Source: Lachnospiraceae bacterium
Lineage (GTDB): Bacteria; Bacillota; Clostridia; Lachnospirales; Lachnospiraceae
Reading direction: 5' to 3'
Assembly (NCBI GenBank): GCA_910574805.1
Contig: CAJTCV010000005.1
Location: 124,001-188,000, forward strand
DNA length: 64,000 nt
The notes under the pieces are model-generated. The model was not told where the DNA came from. It saw only the letters and a list, made by a program, of their open reading frames with translations, and ran no database searches. The number at the start of each line of letters is the position of its first letter. Position 1 is the stretch's first letter. A program made the translations under genes and the position numbers. Below, piece after piece: positions 63,372 through 64,000 of this stretch.

Positions 63372-64000
63372 TCAGCACCGGCCGGCGGGAAATGCGGTCT
63401 GCAGGCCCGGAGCGGTCCACAGAGGCTTTGTAAGCCCCTGGTCCGCCAGTTCAAGCTGCGCGGCATAGACCTTTCGCCATACCCCGTACAGGTCTTCATA
63501 GACTCTGTGGGCTTCCATATCCGGTTCATAAGTCCGGTCCCAGCGCACGGTTTTTTCCACGCCTTCTTCGATGCTCTCATAGATGCCGGCGCCGTATCCG
63601 GCGAGGATGGCGGCTCCGAGGGCGGTCGCTTCTCTGACGGCGGGCACCTTCACCGGCATGCCAAGGACATCTGAAAGGATCTGAGACCAGAGGGGGCTTT
63701 TGGAGGCACCGCCGGCAAAGATGATCTCCGAAGGCATATTTCCGGTGGCCTCCCGGACCAGTTCCATATGTCCCCTGACCAGCAGGGCCGTATTTTCCAG
63801 AACAGCGCGGTAGAAGGTGTAGCGGTTGAATTTCTCAGGATCCAGTTCAAAGCCTGTGAAAGTAGGAGATGCGTGCCGCCAGTTGATAAAATTCATCACG
63901 TCGCTGAAGGCGCACATCATGCCGTAGCAGCCGGCAGGGATCTTTTCTGCTTCCTGATTCATCAGGTCATAGGGATCTTCCCCCGTGATCCTGCTTTTCT
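63372..64000 (-). CDS. lsrK: Autoinducer-2 kinase (LsrK type), 5' end outside window
   Basis: The 3' part of an FGGY-family kinase; 208 codons plus stop are visible and the frame is open to the right edge. FAGGASKSPLWSQILSDVLG and EATALGAAILAGYGAG are the FGGY C-terminal ATP-site motifs. The end, LADQGLTKPLWTAPGL, and the stretch FELDPEKFNRYTFYRAVLEN closely follow E. coli LsrK rather than xylulokinase. LsrK phosphorylates AI-2 (DPD) after uptake, starting its removal. The last residues QTAFPAGRC are an extension. Whether lsr uptake genes are nearby lies outside the window. Confidence 0.82.
   Translation of the reverse strand, partial: KSRITGEDPYDLMNQEAEKIPAGCYGMMCAFSDVMNFINWRHASPTFTGFELDPEKFNRYTFYRAVLENTALLVRGHMELVREATGNMPSEIIFAGGASKSPLWSQILSDVLGMPVKVPAVREATALGAAILAGYGAGIYESIEEGVEKTVRWDRTYEPDMEAHRVYEDLYGVWRKVYAAQLELADQGLTKPLWTAPGLQTAFPAGRC

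Overview
The window looks like chromosome of a GC-rich, Gram-positive anaerobe of the Clostridia, most likely a gut Lachnospiraceae-type organism. The signs are AGGAGG-type ribosome sites, frequent GTG and TTG starts, tight gene overlaps, a type III glutamine synthetase, an NADP-type glutamate dehydrogenase, the hydrogenase maturase HydF, ClpC next to RadA, a VanZ-like protein and many small membrane proteins. I see no insertion sequence, prophage, CRISPR array or rRNA. The single tRNA is tRNA-Trp. Species cannot be fixed from the sequence alone.

Layout: 1-7.7 kb is a surface-polymer locus (two glycosyltransferases, three membrane O-acyltransferases, a TagF-like glycerophosphotransferase). 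7.7-11.6 kb holds pyrimidine genes pyrF-pyrK-pyrD-pyrE and a 51-residue membrane peptide. 11.7-14.5 kb has a VanZ-like protein, a small membrane protein and an M29 aminopeptidase. 14.6-18.5 kb holds purine genes purE-purM-purN-purD. Then follow a membrane-anchored cohesin-domain protein (18.6-19.9), a GntR regulator-clpC-radA unit (20.0-24.3), tRNA-Trp, an orphan solute-binding lipoprotein, and a LysR regulator divergent from a CoA-disulfide-reductase/rhodanese and a siroheme sulfite/nitrite reductase (25.4-29.3). DUF1653, Mrp, coiled-coil, YdcF-like and Cu/Zn superoxide dismutase genes fill 29.4-33.0.

33.2-41.5 kb is the most unusual part. A three-domain protein (LicC-like nucleotidyltransferase, TagD/Fom1-like cytidylyltransferase, PEP mutase), an iron alcohol dehydrogenase and a phosphonopyruvate decarboxylase together predict 2-hydroxyethylphosphonate and its CMP ester. 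This matches the early fosfomycin steps without the methylase and epoxidase. Coupled to it by a 4-nt overlap is a TetM/EF-G-like ribosomal GTPase fused to a YacP/Rae1-like NYN ribonuclease domain. The rest holds an ECF sigma/anti-sigma pair, an amidase, gdhA, a 42-residue lipoprotein, a GLUG-LysM surface protein, glnN, hydF, putP, a J-like TPR protein paired with an HscC-type Hsp70, an AlaX editing protein, and the 3' end of an lsrK-type autoinducer-2 kinase.

A family of structured intergenic repeats with a fixed frame (ACAGC ... GCGGAAC) but different stems and inserts sits just upstream of pyrK, purM, purD and the sulfite reductase gene. I do not recognise it as a described element. It and the GTPase-NYN and phosphonate genes are the main candidates for new biology here.
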